Source: Hexactinellida sp. DTS-2022
Taxonomy: Eukaryota; Porifera; Hexactinellida
Assembly: GCA_028753945.1 (NCBI GenBank)
Contig: JAPNXP010000018.1
Span: 1,954,001 to 2,018,000, forward strand
DNA length: 64,000 nucleotides
Direction: 5' to 3'
Part shown: positions 10,796 through 23,164 of the stretch, in pieces
Layout: each line of letters begins with the position of its first letter
Numbering within the stretch: the first letter of the stretch is position 1
The notes under the pieces: model-generated
Databases searched by the model: none
Told to the model about the DNA's origin: nothing
The model's input: the letters and a program-made list of their open reading frames with translations, nothing else
Translations under genes and position numbers: made by a program

Positions 10796-11244
10796 GAGTA
10801 AATTCTTCCACAAATCACTAAAATGTTCCCGGCCAAGATATTAACCCATAGGCGTAGAAGTAGCTCACGCAGCCGGAGATATACAGGATCGAATTATCAA
10901 TTTACTATAATACTATAATTTACCGATGATGCCTTCTCCAAAGACTGGGGGTATTTATTTGTAGTGTTAATTAATTAGCCCCACAAATAGATTACTCCCA
11001 AATTGAATATTTTTTAGCCGACAGGAAATTGTTAGCGATACTTGGCTGTTTTGAGCCATCGTCAATATACCTTTTTGACATTCTCGGAGAACAGGTAGGA
11101 GACTAACACCTGTCAAGGTAAATAGCAACTAAAATATTATAAATTGGATTACGATACTGAATGAGAAATTCAATAAAGTGCACTATATAAGTTTTTGAGA
11201 AGGCATCATCGTAGGAATAATACTATTACAGCAGGGTCTTTTTT

Positions 11245-11425
11245 ACTGTGCCGACTATACTATAGTATAGTGGCCCAGTATTGGAATCACTGCCTTTATT
11301 ATTATTTATATTTTTTCTCCGTATACGGTGCCCTGACCACGCCTTGATACATTGCATTGAGGGCTGAAACTTGGCATGTAGCTTCGGATTGACCGTCTAA
11401 TTTGCACCTGGGGTTAAAAACTCAC
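11245..11425. repeat. fragment of dispersed repeat with the 18-bp palindrome
   Basis: It contains the perfect palindrome ACTATACTATAGTATAGT at 11254-11271, flanked by ctgtgccg and ggcccagta. Then follows a (tta)n stretch and a segment matching the array units near 38450 and 51320 (agggctgaaacttggcatgt, gtctaatttgcacctggggt). This is a separate copy outside the large arrays. Confidence 0.7.
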
Positions 11426-12019
11426 TTTCATTAACAATTTAAATTTGAACTAATAGATCATTATTTTATATTTCCAGTAAAATGTCATATATACTTAGCT
11501 CACACAATCTGAGACGATTTTAATATGAAGATATTCTTAGAGGAGTGACTAGGATCAGTTAATCAGTGTATTATACAGCCATTTGTAAATTAACACAATG
11601 GGCGTGGACTTACTCATTATCGAATCATGACGTAATTATTAAAATCAAATAGTCTAATTTGACTATTCTATGCCTATTTATGCCATATAATTAAGGATAG
11701 CAGTATTAAACAACAAACGAACAGCGAATCGGGTTGTGTGTGATTGTGTTCTGCCTCGAAGCGATTCAGAAGGCAAATTTTGATAGTAATCATTATAATA
11801 ACTTAAATACCAATGTTGTTTATACTATATGATTTATATTTATATCTGCAAATATTTGGTACATACTTGAATCACAACTGAAGGAATTCATGCCACAGAT
11901 GCAATTAAATTATGTCAATTTTGAAAATGTTTTGTCTCTTAGAGTCATATTTTGAATAATTGAATACTTCCATAAAACATGAAGAAATTACCTACATAAA
12001 AGCAATATATTACACGGAA

Positions 12020-12240
12020 AAAGTAACCTGCTATTTTTGAAATTATGATCCCTTGCAAATAACTCTAATGAAATACATCTGTAACCCATGAGACACCTGT
12101 CCTGAAAATTTCAGATCTTAGTTAATAATACTCTTTTCTGTGGAGAGGATACGGAAAATATAACAATAAAAATCTAAATTGCAGCTGTGCCGACGCATTT
12201 ACCTTTGGTGGCACTATTTGTTGGTATTTACTGGTTGAGT
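12020..12240. repeat. relic of the array repeat plus half palindromic element
   Basis: In inverted orientation it resembles 40750-40865 (tctgtggagaggatacgg, ctgtaacccatgagacacct). It then runs into half of the palindromic miniature element (attgcagctgtgccgacgca). No coding content. Confidence 0.55.
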
Positions 12241-12389
12241 AATTGATATATTGGGTAGTCAGTCAAAATTTAGAAACATGTAAGGGTAATAATGAGAACC
12301 TTATCCTCTGATATAATTTAGACTAGAAAATTTCCCCAGAGACTTATAGTTGCTATTTCACTTCGGGAATTGTTTTAAGTATTGTTTTA

Positions 12390-12500
12390 AGTTAATGAAA
12401 ATTCAAAATAAACCTATAGACTAACTTCCAAAATTAGAAAAAAGCGAGAGCGGAGCGCTTGAGTTACCCGTCGCAAAGCGACGGAGACCGAAGGGAACAT
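12390..12500. repeat. GC hairpin repeat, related to 10060-10325
   Basis: A GC-rich island in AT-rich surroundings. It contains gcgagagcggagcgc and the hairpin cgtcgcaaagcgacg, followed by gagaccgaaggga. The sequence before it (aattcaaaataaacctatag) matches 10067-10085, so both belong to one dispersed family. A Helitron-like 3' hairpin is possible. Confidence 0.35.
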
Positions 12501-12653
12501 TTTCTCTTAATTCATTAGATTTACTAAATTGAATAATGAATTACTTTCTGCCTTCTACAGTAATATCCAATCTACTGATATTTCGTTATTACTAGATACC
12601 TTTCATAATATGAGTCACCTATGGAAAATATCATTAAATTTTTCGTAATTCAT

Positions 12654-12780
12654 TAGGAGCGCGCTGCAGTGATCGCTCCTTAGAATTGGATCGCACTCCA
12701 GGTGCCAATCCTCAAATTTAAAAGGAGCGTGCTCCACCTTGCTCTCCTGAAAAATGGAGCGCGCTCCTTAAATGCTCGGA
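12654..12780. repeat. GGAGCGCGCTCC inverted-repeat element
   Basis: Several copies and inverses of aggagcgcgctcc surround a short centre (12656, 12725, 12760). It looks like a small foldback. No TSD recognised. Confidence 0.4.
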
Positions 12781-13191
12781 TTATATCCAAGAAAGCAGAG
12801 TATCTACCTTGCTGATCACTCCATATACTTCTGATTTAACTCAATGTGACTATTCCGAACTAAAGAAAGGTAAGAAAATCTATGCCATTAAAACACAATT
12901 TTTGTTTGGTGTATTAGGACACGTATTCAAATTTCAATTTTTGTTGATTCCAGTTTTAATCATTAATTTATTTTTGTTTGACCTATCAATTTTAAAAATC
13001 GATTTTGGAATGTGTTCAAAGTGCAAAATCCGATTGCTCTTTTTCTGAAACACCAAAGAAACTATGCACAAGTTAAGGACGAGAGCTTCAATATACTGTA
13101 TTTCAAAAATTTGATTTAATATCATTTTATGCAAATAATCACAACTAGCTATGCTTTTATTTTCCCCTAGCCAATGGCCAGCAAGAGGAAA

Positions 13192-13247
13192 GTTTAGAGT
13201 AATTTGAATCTTGTATAATTTTGTACAAGATTCAAATTACTCTAAAC
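13192..13247. repeat. perfect 24-bp hairpin
   Basis: The left arm is 13192-13215 and the right arm is 13224-13247. All 24 bp pair, with the 8-nt loop taattttg. The arm runs gtttagagta to aatcttgta. It could be a foldback miniature element or a structured RNA precursor. Nothing in the flanks decides between them. Confidence 0.85.
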
Positions 13248-13811
13248 AAACTACTACGAAAATAAAGGTTGGAAGAGAAATCTGTATTCTGCTGCCAGAC
13301 TATTTGGTTTATCATAAATATACATTTTAGAAATTCATATATACACCAACATGGTTGAAGGTATTTGTAAACCACAATATCTCTCATATACATAGTACTA
13401 AACTGTATCTTTTAATGAGGGATCATTCGAACTGTAAGAGAAATTGTAAATTTTATTTCAGACTCGTAGTCTCGTATTCTACACATTCTACTTACCAATG
13501 TAGAAGCTTTCAACTCAATTGTTTGTTAACAAGTTTGAAAACTCGCAGCCTGTGCCACTATGTGCCAGTCATTCCCGTGAAATTTAAAGGTAGCTCATTG
13601 TTATAATTGGCACATGGTGTTACAGGTCGTAAATTTTCCAAAATTCTAAACAATCAATTGAGATGGAAACGTCTACAATGAGTAGTTCGAATGCGAAAAA
13701 TACGAATCCGAAATCAAATGACAACATCTCTCACTGTTCTAGTGTAAGTAAGTCATTCTGAATCCAAATCCAAACATCAAGTTTAAAAGATACAATAAGA
13801 ACATAACCTGG

Positions 13812-13933
13812 ATTAAAAGAAAAGCCTTTATCTGAAGCAGGAGAAGAATCTGGATTATATGTATGTGAGAAATCATCTGTAGAACTCATAGAACCAATTT
13901 TGTCGAAGAAATATTGAAACAAAAAGAGCTAAG
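13812..13933 (-). other. possible single host exon (weak)
   Basis: On the minus strand an open frame with balanced composition (SSTDDFSHTYNPDSSPASDK, then GFSFNP) is bordered by a plausible acceptor (ttatcttag at its 5' side) and donor (cag/gttatg at its 3' side). The phase is consistent. It is not like any transposon protein here. I found no partner exons, and the frame is short enough to be chance. Confidence 0.2.
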
Positions 13934-15430
13934 ATAACAAAAGTGAAAAAGGGTAAATATATGACATGTAAATAAATGAATTGTTTATCTCCGGACTTTT
14001 TTGGAAAATATGGACTGCGGAAGGGATATTATTTATATATTCATTATTACACAATAACATTATTCTAGGTAAACATAAAATATTACAATTTGAGTAGCTT
14101 TTTGAGGTATTACAGAGTTGAACCTAGCGACAAGCTCTTTCCGTTTGCTCTGTAATGGCTTACCGGAAATTGTTGTAATAAATGTTGGCAAAAATTATGT
14201 TGATAGTTTTTCGAACTTGTTGTGCATCAAGATGCATGCAAAAGCACAATCTTTGAAACTTCCTGTTATAATGTCAAACCGTGACCTACGTTATAATAAT
14301 AAGGCCTATTCAGTGTTATCAAATTGTGGACTATAGATACATACTGTCGAAGGCCATTGTAAAATAGAGGGTACTTCTTTATCTGAATTATTAGTAATGG
14401 TAGACCTGAATATGTTTTGTAACTATATGGGAACATCCGAATATGATATATAGAACCTTTCAAAATTGAAATATGTCATCATTTGATGACGTAATCGTCA
14501 ATTTTCGTTCGAATTATCATGTTTTTAAGTCCTGTTTTAACACAGTTAAACGCGTTATATCTGTTCAACATTGGTACATGGTGATACCCAGAACTAGTTA
14601 AATAAAATATATCAAAATTATAATAGGAATATTGACACATTCCTCGGTTGTCAGGCAAATGTATATTTCCTAAAATGAGCCATAACACCAAAACTATAAT
14701 TGTTATGTAAACTGGAATACGCCTGATCTATCCGCCATAGGTGACTTCCTATTCATCGATAGTACATTTTCTATGCCTTACTTTGATACCTTTTGAGTTT
14801 ATGAGATAATTAACTCGTATTCCGTATATTGTACTGAGCTCATAAACTCAAAAAGTTTTAAAGCATGTTATTGAAAAATTTTTCATCATATTCTAGATTT
14901 GAAAATAATATGAATGCACCAAGGCCATGTAAATACATTACATGTATATCTTACGGAGTTTTTTAGAAAATACGAACGGGGAAGGAATTTATAATTATTT
15001 TAATTATTAGGCAAATAACAACATTCTAATTCAAACACAAAATATTACTATTAATTAACTTATAAATCATATCGCAATCCTCCAAATATAAAAATAATGC
15101 TTTAAAATACCCCCCATATCAAAATTGATACAATGGGGCTACTTTACACAAGTAGATGTCTAATATTTCTGTACTTATATGTTCATAAATAGTAATAAAT
15201 TAATCAGGACGGACATAAAAATTAGGACTGACGGGATGATAAACAAGGAATTTATTTTATATTGCCTAATATCGAGTTTTTGTTGAAGAAGTGATTGCAT
15301 CTTGATTATAGATTCTGAAATAATTTCTTAACTGAAACTTTCAAGAAAGCTACCTCCACTCATTTGACGATGGGAAAATCTTCTAAGTATTCATTCAGTT
15401 TGCATTCTTCCCGTTAAACCGAATAGTATC
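13934..15430. other. unassigned AT-rich DNA with a diverged repeat pair
   Basis: No gene supported. Two diverged copies of a repeat of about 130 bp can be seen, at 13965-14095 and 14925-15050 (gacatgtaaat.., cggacttttttggaaaata versus cggagttttttagaaaata). A loose inverted pair (ttttgagtttatgaga / ctcataaactcaaaa) spans about 14790-14852. Confidence 0.4.
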
Positions 15431-15436
15431 CTTAAG

Positions 15437-17238
15437 CAGGGACTTCTTTAATATAGGGACTGTAAACTTCGTTTTACGGTATAATTAGCGTAGGCCTAAA
15501 AAGTATTGTTACTTATTGATATCCCGTAATCCGCTAATGCTAGACACTGGAAATGTATTATTGTCGTATAGGAAGTCATATTTTGGGAGTCCAACGGTCA
15601 TATTGGTTACCGAATATATTTGTGGAATGTAAGTTATGCGATTTTCACACCCTTCCATATATGGTAATATTGTTAAAATCTCGAGATTACCTAACTTTAT
15701 ACATATGAAATGTATCATTTTCGTAAAGGGAATCATATTTTGGGAGTCCAACGGTCATATTGGTTTATCGAAAATATTTGTGGAATGTAAGTTATGCGAT
15801 TTTCACACACTTCCATATATGGTAATATTGTTAAAATCTCGAGATTACTTAACTTTATACATATGAAATGTATCATTTTCGTACAGGGAATCATATTTTT
15901 GGGAGTCCAACGGTCATATTGGTTTATCGAAAATATTTGTGGAATCTAAGTTATGCGATTTTCACACCTTTCCATATATGGTAATAAGTATTGTTAAAAT
16001 CTCGAGATTAGTTAACTTTATCCATATGAAATTTATTATTGGCGAATGGGAAATGGGAATTCATATTTAGGGACTCAGTAGATCACATTGATTTACCTAA
16101 GGCATTCCCCTTAGCCTATATTATTATTTTGGCACTCTCCATAGGAGGATTGCCCCGACCCTGTTTTGTAGTTTAGCTAATTCTTACCTATCAGATATCT
16201 GTCATTATGTTGTTTATTAAAAAATCTTGATAAGTTTCTTTCAAATCAATATTTAAATCAATGTTGTCCAATAAAATTTATTAAGTGGTGATGAGAAATG
16301 GATTTAGGACTACATATTCTGATAAAATTAAAAAATTTAATACTTTATACATTAATTTCCCAATAACTCTGCAGTTATTCAACAGACCGGCTAACTGGTT
16401 AATAAAATCTATAACCGTTAACCGATGTCAGCAACGGTTAACCGTTAATAAACAACATAATGACAGATATCTGATAGGTAGGAATTAGCAAAACTACAAA
16501 ACAGGATAGGGGCAACCTCCTGTGGAGAGCGCCAAAATAATAATATTGGCTAAGGGGAACGCCTTAGGTAAATCAATGTGATCTACTGAGTCCCTAAATA
16601 TGAATTCCCATTTCCCATTCGCCAATAATAAATTTCATATGGATAAAGTTAACTAATCACGAGATTTTAACAATATTACCATATATGGAAAGGTGTGAAA
16701 ATCGCATAACTTACATTCCACAAATATTTTCGATAAACCAATATGACCGTTGGACTCCCAAAATATGATTTCCTGAACGAAAATGATACATTTCATATGT
16801 ATAAAATTAAGTAATCTCGAGATTTTAACAATATTACCATATATGGAAGGGTGTAAAATCGCACAACTTACATTCCACAAATATTTTCGATAAACCAATA
16901 TGACCGTTGGACTCCCAAAATATGACTTCCTATACGACAATAATACATTACCTGTGTCCAGTGGCGGTCCCAGGGAGGGGGCATCCGGGGCAAATGCCCC
17001 GGATTAAAATATTTTGCCCCGGATTCCAGCCCAATTGGTAGTATAATTACATGGAGCATGCCCCGGATTTATACTAAAAGCTGATCTTTTGCCCCGGGCT
17101 GGCCAAATCCTGCGACCGCCCCTGCCTGTGTCTAGCATTAGCGGATTACGGGAAATCAATAAGTAAACTATACTGTTTAAGCCGACGCTAATTTACAGTA
17201 AAACGAAGTTTACAGTCCCTATATTAAAGAAGTCCCTG
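15437..17238. mobile_element. large foldback element with tandem repeats in both arms
   Basis: The arms are inverted copies. The left starts cagggacttctttaatatag (15437) and the right ends with its inverse at 17238. Each arm holds tandem units of about 125-170 bp (key segment gggagtccaacggtcatatt): three in the left arm, two in the right. The inner part is also inverted around a centre of about 16200-16470, with cctatcagatatctgtcatt and its inverse. A hAT miniature element has inserted in the right arm. No protein is encoded and no clear TSD was found, so the superfamily is unknown. Confidence 0.8.
16959..17124. mobile_element. hAT miniature element (166 bp)
   Basis: The ends are cagtggcggtc and gaccgcccctg. 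The exact 8-bp TSD cctgtgtc lies at 16951-16958 and 17125-17132. The interior is rich in repeated gccccgga motifs. It interrupts the right arm of the foldback, whose uninterrupted left arm shows the pre-insertion sequence. Confidence 0.93.
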
Positions 17239-17239
17239 T

Positions 17240-18062
17240 AAATATATAGGATGTGAATCCTACAAACCTGAATGATATAGTCCGCTGTGTTTTAAATTTA
17301 ATGAGAACAAAGGTGCAGTGAATGGGTCGAAATGGAAGGATGTAAGAACCAAAAGAATAAGAACGGAGAATATTGGTCAGAAATAAAAGCAGATTAACAC
17401 GGATATTCGGACAAATTAAATGGCAGAAGGCAAACTTGTAATACGATAACGATATGAATTCTACAAACTTATTGAAATAGTCCGCTGTAATTTAAATTTA
17501 CTGAGTAACAAGGTGCAGTAAATGCATGTAAATTGGAGAGTTAACCCGGAAAATACGTATGGTGAAATATCCGTTGGTAATAAAAACAAATCAACACAGA
17601 TATTCGGACAAATTCAATGGCAGATAGCAAACTAGTAATACATCTATAGGATGTGAATCCTACAAACTCAACTGATATAGTTCGCTGTAATGTAAATTTA
17701 ATGAGTATCAAGGTGCACAAATGGATGTGAATTGATGAGTTAACCCGCAGAAGAATGTGTATGGTGAAATATTGCTTGGTATAAAAGCAAATGAACAGGG
17801 ATATTCGAACAAATTCAATGGCAGATGGCAAACTTGTAATACATATCTAGGATATAAATTCTACAAACTGTACAGATATAGTCAGGTTTAATTTCAATTT
17901 AATGAGTATCAAGGTGCAGAGAATGCACGTAATTGAAGAGTTAACCCCCAAAATAGGTATGGTGAAATATTGAATGGTAATAAAAGCAAATTAACACGGA
18001 TATTCGGACAAATTCAATGGCAGATGGCAAACTTGTAATACATATCTAGGATATAAATTCTA
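17240..18062. repeat. 200-bp satellite-like tandem array
   Basis: Four full units and part of a fifth, with a period of about 200 bp. Unit starts (variants of atgtgaatcctacaaac) are at about 17250, 17451, 17649, 17851 and 18049. Each unit contains atttaatgagtatcaaggtgc and aattcaatggcagatggcaa. Divergence between units is moderate. Chance frames across it are not genes. Confidence 0.9.
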
Positions 18063-19252
18063 GAAACTTCACTAAATAAATTCAACTTGTGCATTCTAAT
18101 GACGCCTTTTGTTGCTATTATAGATAAGTTTCAGAACAATAGAAATAATAATTGAGATCGTTATTCAATGACACAGTACATTATTCAACATAGATGTATA
18201 CAGCATTATTGTAGAGAGTTAGTTATTTATTGGAATAGTTCCTTATTTGAAAATTAGCAAATAATGCAGATTTTGTGACTAAGATGCTTATAGAGCATTA
18301 TTCAAAATGTGTTCGGTTTTCAAATCATTAAACGAGAATCTATGCAGAGTAGAGGACAATATAAGTGAATAGCCTAATTGTAATTGAATTCGTTATTCAA
18401 TGTAACAGTATATTATTCAACATATATGTATACATGATTATAGAGAGTTCGTTTTTCATTTTAACAGTTCGTTATTATGTCATATAAAGCAAGTTATATG
18501 GAATTAGGACTATATACAGCATTAATCAAAATGAGTGCGATTTTATACAATAATTGAAAAAATTAGTTATTCAAATGAGGAACTCATTCCGTGTTTATGA
18601 CTAAAATGATTACAATATAATAGCTGTGTTCGTTATTCATTGGAACAGTTCGTTAATTGATTCTAGAAGTTAATAAGAACAAATATATACAAAATCAAGT
18701 CATTTCAATAGTTTTTTTAACTTCTCGAATCAAATAACGAACTCTTTAACAAAAATGATGAAGGAATATATTTCGAATAACGAACTGTTCCAATGAATAA
18801 CGAACTAATTAATGCCCTTCTTGAGTCATTAATGAGATTCAACTTTATGTGAGAATAATATTGACTGTAAAACAACGAACTAAATCAAATCATAAAACCT
18901 GTAGAAAAATCTGAGTGTGAAAGGAACAAATTCAAGCATATAAACATAGATATACCGACTGTAAAGTAATATAAATCATATTGGTATCTGCGCTATATAG
19001 TGATAGAGGAAAGCCTATTACAATAGACCACACAAGTTGATATCATACCATCAAAAAATAATGACCTAATCTAAATGACAGGTAAACAAAGAGATCAGTA
19101 TCGAACAAACAAGAAAAAGTATTAAAAAAATAAGGAAATACTTAACATAGATTGGGGCGACGATATTAATTATTTCACGTTCAATAGAAGTTAGCCCAAT
19201 ATTCTGAAGGCAGAAAAGCGATACCTATCTAATTGAACAATGCGATATTAAA
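18063..19252. other. AT-rich DNA with ttcgttattcattggaacagt motif repeats
   Basis: No gene supported. Variants of ttcgttattcattg-gaacagttcgtta recur at about 18160, 18400, 18450 and 18632, and inverted at 18778-18808. The last two form a foldback, 18632-18808. This may be an old foldback family. Confidence 0.45.
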
Positions 19253-19564
19253 GGGTTGCCGTGGGTATGGGAATTCCCATGGGGATCCCAATACCCATGG
19301 GTATGGTATGGGGATGGGAATCAGATTTTTCCCTGTGGGGATCCCCATATGTGGATTCTCATATGGGGATTCCGATATGGATCCGATATGGATTCCAATA
19401 TGGATCCCTAAATGGATCATATGGAGACTTACAATGAATAGCAGATATTCTAATTCTGGATCCATATATGGAATCAATATGGGGTTTCCCATATAGATCC
19501 CCACAGAAATCCTGTGGGAATGGAATGGGTATGGGAATTGAAATTCCATCCCACGGCAACCCTG
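19253..19564. mobile_element. CAGGGTTGCCGTGGG-type miniature element (312 bp)
   Basis: The ends gggttgccgtggg and cccacggcaaccctg are inverted. The interior is built from ggga/tccc palindromic words (ccatggggatccc and similar), which give long spurious frames on both strands. It belongs to the same family as 30807-31163. No clean TSD is visible here. Confidence 0.75.
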
Positions 19565-19630
19565 TCAGTAACAGATAGTGCAACATTTGTGTACAAGTTA
19601 TATAGCAATTACAATAATAAATATTACTAG

Positions 19631-20195
19631 TACCGTATTTCCTCGAATAGTAGTAGAGGCGAATATTATTTTTTAAAGGCCCCCTCAGGGGGGGGGGCGA
19701 TTATTTATTTTAGCATACTGAGAGGGGAGGGGGAGGGGGGGTTAATTTCAATTATTAATACTTAGCTTTACGATTAATTTGGTATACACTTAGTGGACTT
19801 CGTAGTCAATATTGGGCTGCCGTGCAGATACGTTGATTCTGTATAAATTGTAAGATACCGTATTTCCCCGAATAAGCGCCCCTGCGCTTATTGTTTTTGT
19901 GGGCCAAATTTGTCCTGAAATATTTTTGAAAAATCCAGAAAATAATATTTTAGTGGGTTCTAATAATTATCAACTACAGTATACATACGGTAGTTGCCAA
20001 AATCAATCTAATTTCAGTTCAGTTTGCAACTAATATAAATGTGTATTATTTTTATCATACTAATGCCTATTTTCTTGACCCGGCGCTTATTCGGGGAAAT
20101 ACGGTATATGTCGTATGGCTACCGTATTTCCTTGAAAGGTAGCCGGGGCGATTATGAAATCCTCAGGGGGGACGATTATTCGAGGAAATATGGTA
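19631..20195. mobile_element. TACCGTATTT miniature elements (cluster of three)
   Basis: The clear copy is 19856-20106, with ends taccgtatttccccgaataa and ttattcggggaaatacggta. A short copy at 20120-20195 has taccgtatttcc / ggaaatatggta ends. A third left end is at 19631 (taccgtatttcctcgaatag), followed by G-rich tracts. The superfamily was not determined. Confidence 0.7.
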
Positions 20196-20340
20196 AATAC
20201 TCAATAGAGCAATGTACTATGTGGAGTTGTTAAATGAATCATAGGCGGATCTAAGGTGAGGGGGGCAATGGCGTCCAAAATTGTACATGTATTTTACTTA
20301 ATATATAGCTACTTTATCTAAAAATTCCATATCTTGAGGT

Positions 20341-20611
20341 CATGGTTGTCAACTCCCACGAATCTGACCAACGGTAATTTCTACAATGTGTCAATATCTA
20401 GAACAGTGTATTTTAATCTTGTTTTCCTTACGGCACACTTGAAAACGTAAAGATCTTTCAAGTCACACCAAATACATGATATTTACATTCTATGAGCCGA
20501 TATTTAATTAGGAATACAATGGAAAATGTATGTAAATATCATTGATAAGGTAAACTTAATGCACATCTGAGGCACACTAATGTGCCACCGAACATGGGTT
20601 GACAAACACTG
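20341..20611. mobile_element. possible decayed hAT miniature element
   Basis: The right end reads gggttgacaaacactg, the inverse of a hAT-like start. The left end catggttgtcaactccc is similar but mutated. The expected 8-bp TSD is not convincing. Confidence 0.35.
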
Positions 20612-20756
20612 ATCTAGAATATACATATGTATTTCCAACAAAGCTCACGGTTAAACCTTGTATAAGTTTACAAATATGTTTATTTCATGCGGGATTGAGG
20701 TATTCCTCAACCCCAGGATCTAGGAAGTGTCGTGGATAGCATTATGCACAGTGTGA

Positions 20757-20800
20757 CCAGATGCTCTTTGTAAAATACATTTTACGAAGAGCATCTGGAC
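20757..20800. repeat. 20-bp hairpin
   Basis: ccagatgctctttgtaaaat and its inverse attttacgaagagcatctgg pair with one mismatch and a 4-nt loop. The left arm is preceded by cacagtgtga. This may be a collapsed miniature element. Confidence 0.7.
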
Positions 20801-21156
20801 ATTTTTTAATTGAAAGTGTAGCAGTGAGTCTAAATCTGCATAATTGTTTTAATTCGTAAAGTCCTGATAATCGAGGTCGATTTACACTTAAAAGTATAAA
20901 AATGGGACTAGGGCATTAGTCGATCGTGAAAAAAAGGATCGCGATCTCGATCCCGAATATTGCTGAAATATCATCGGCGATCCCGTCAAGATCTTACTTC
21001 CAGAAAGGATCGCGATTACGATATCGATCATTTTTCAGATCGTTTTATAGGGGAATGTTTTTGAGAAATTAGATGTTTCAATAATAAGACCCAATCAGAG
21101 TCATAAAGAAAATTAAGACCAAAATGAAAAGAATACAATTGACAATATTTAAGTAT

Positions 21157-22003
21157 CAGGGAATGAAAGGTTCACGAACGAACTTATTGAACTTGAACTG
21201 AACGGACAGAACGCAGGACATTTATGGCATTTACGCTGAACGAACTGAACGAACGCCAACGGTTGCCAGAACGAACTGAACGAACGAACGAACTGAATGA
21301 ACGAATGAACTGAACGAACGAACTGAACGAACGAATTGAACGAACGAATTGAACGAACTGAACGAACGAACGAATTGAACGAACTGAACGAACGAACTGA
21401 ACGAACGAACGAACTGAATGAACGAACGAACTGAATGAACGAACGAACTGAACGAACGAATTGAACGAACTGAATGAACGAACGAACTGAACGAACGAAC
21501 TGAACGAACTGAACGAACGAACTGAACGAACGAACTGAACTGAATAATGTTAAATTATAAATATTGAAACATTGATCAATACGTCAACTTTAAATAAATC
21601 ACTACAAAGTTAATAAATATACGTGAATCAATACAAAACTAATATGTAAATAATTAATTAAGAATGTATTATATTCAATTAATGATAAAAATTAGAAATT
21701 AAATTTTTTTTAGAAATAGATTCTTAACCTGAACTTCAATAGCAGTTTGGAACGATTGATCAGTCAATTATAAACGGAATGGATCAACCCACTTTATCTG
21801 AACTGAACGAATTGAAGTTATTGAACGAACTGAACTGAATTGAACGAATTGAACGAACGAACTGAACGAATGCGGGGCAGCCAGTTGAACGAACGCTGGT
21901 GGTGTTGAAGTTAGGAGGTGAACGGGAACGAACTGAACGTGCGTTAATTTGAAATGAACTGAATTGGGTTTATTCAGTCCGTTTGTGAATCTTTCATTCC
22001 CTG
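21157..22003. mobile_element. CAGGGAATGAAAGG hAT-like element with GAAC array (847 bp)
   Basis: The ends cagggaatgaaaggttcacg and, at the right, gaatctttcattccctg are inverted. The flanking 8-bp repeats ttaagtat (21149) and ttgagtat (22004) differ at one base. Most of the interior is a tandem array of gaacgaact / gaacgaacg words, about 21170-21545, with a second short run near the right end. The 51694-52265 copy has the same ends with a perfect TSD. Confidence 0.88.
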
Positions 22004-22357
22004 TTGAGTATAAATATTCGTGGTTGAGTGAGCAAAAAACAATAAAAGCAAAACCTCCAGGTAGAAAAACCCCAGGTTCGACTATACTGCTTGTGTATAA
22101 ATTTGTAAAAAATAAGTTAATAGGAAAAGAATATAAGCTTATTCCGTGTAGCTTCGGTCAAAATGTGTCCCAGCCAAAGAGAATAAAATACACTAGAAAT
22201 ATATAGAAATGGATTAGAAGATCTGGTATGACTACTGTAAACCACGACAGAATAGGTTAAGTGTACGCATAAGAATTTGAATGGATTAGTTAAATTAGGA
22301 ATTATGCAAGAATAAGTAGTCTCAAATATTAAAACTCAAGGATGTTATGCTACATAC

Positions 22358-23148
22358 ACCATGGCCTACTATATAATACGGCTAGACAAGTCAAGTATTT
22401 GCCATTTTATTTCCAGGCCAGTGTTTACTTTCTAATTGCTCGTAATATAAATTACATATTGTCATGGAATAAACTAAACTTAGGTTTTCAAATACGCTGG
22501 AAACATCCAAAATACTTTTGAGAATGATTTCTCATCGGATTTAACCACAATGACGTAATCAAATATACATACCCATATATGATAATTAATACTAATTATG
22601 AAGTAGAGATTTTGTGAACATTAGCTAAATAAGTCACAAGAACGGTCATTAAATTGACTGGGCAACATGTACGTCGTCAAACAGCACTTTTAAGACTTAG
22701 ATTAAAATCTAACTATACATTTCAAAAAAATACAAAACATATGGTTTGCTAACAATAGTATAATTATTTACTTACATTGACGTTGAAAAGAATTTGAGTG
22801 AAAGGAATTACATAATTTGTTAGTGTAGTTAGTATTTAACAAGAAAAATGCATTAGGATAAAAACGGCCAAGTTAGATTCTCAAATTATCTAAAAAATCA
22901 ACATTTATTTAACATCATTGCCATATATGGGTATGTACATTTGATTACGTCATTGTGGTTAAATCCGATGAGAAATCATTCTCAAAGTATTTTAGATGTT
23001 TCCAGCGTATTTGAAAACCTAAGTTCAGTTTATTCCATGACAATAGGTAATTCATTTTACGAGCAATTAGAAAGTAAACACTGGCCTGGAAATAAAATGG
23101 CAAATACTTGACTTGTCTATCCGTATTATATAGTAGGCCATGGCTACA
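22358..23148. mobile_element. foldback element with arms of about 230 bp
   Basis: The left arm (ccatggcctactatataata at 22358) is matched in inverse at the right (ending tatagtaggccatgg, about 23148). The arms include ttatttccaggccagtgttt, ggatttaaccacaatgacgt and their inverses. The centre, about 22600-22900, is AT-rich and non-coding. The TSD is not clear. Confidence 0.8.
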
Positions 23149-23164
23149 CTGAATGTAGAGTTAA

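Noticed and set aside
13664-13744. Plus-strand start METSTMSSSNAKNTNPK followed by a gtaagtaag donor-like site
   Set aside because: Only 27 codons of low-complexity Ser/Asn sequence and no downstream exon. The donor match alone is common by chance.
19229-19586. Pro/Gly/Ile-rich frames on both strands
   Set aside because: They come from the ggga/tccc palindromic interior of a miniature element; the second copy (30741-31208) gives similar frames.
20747-20753. CACAGTG near a hairpin as a fourth Transib end
   Set aside because: No inverted partner end and no 5-bp TSD; the adjacent 20-bp hairpin explains the structure.
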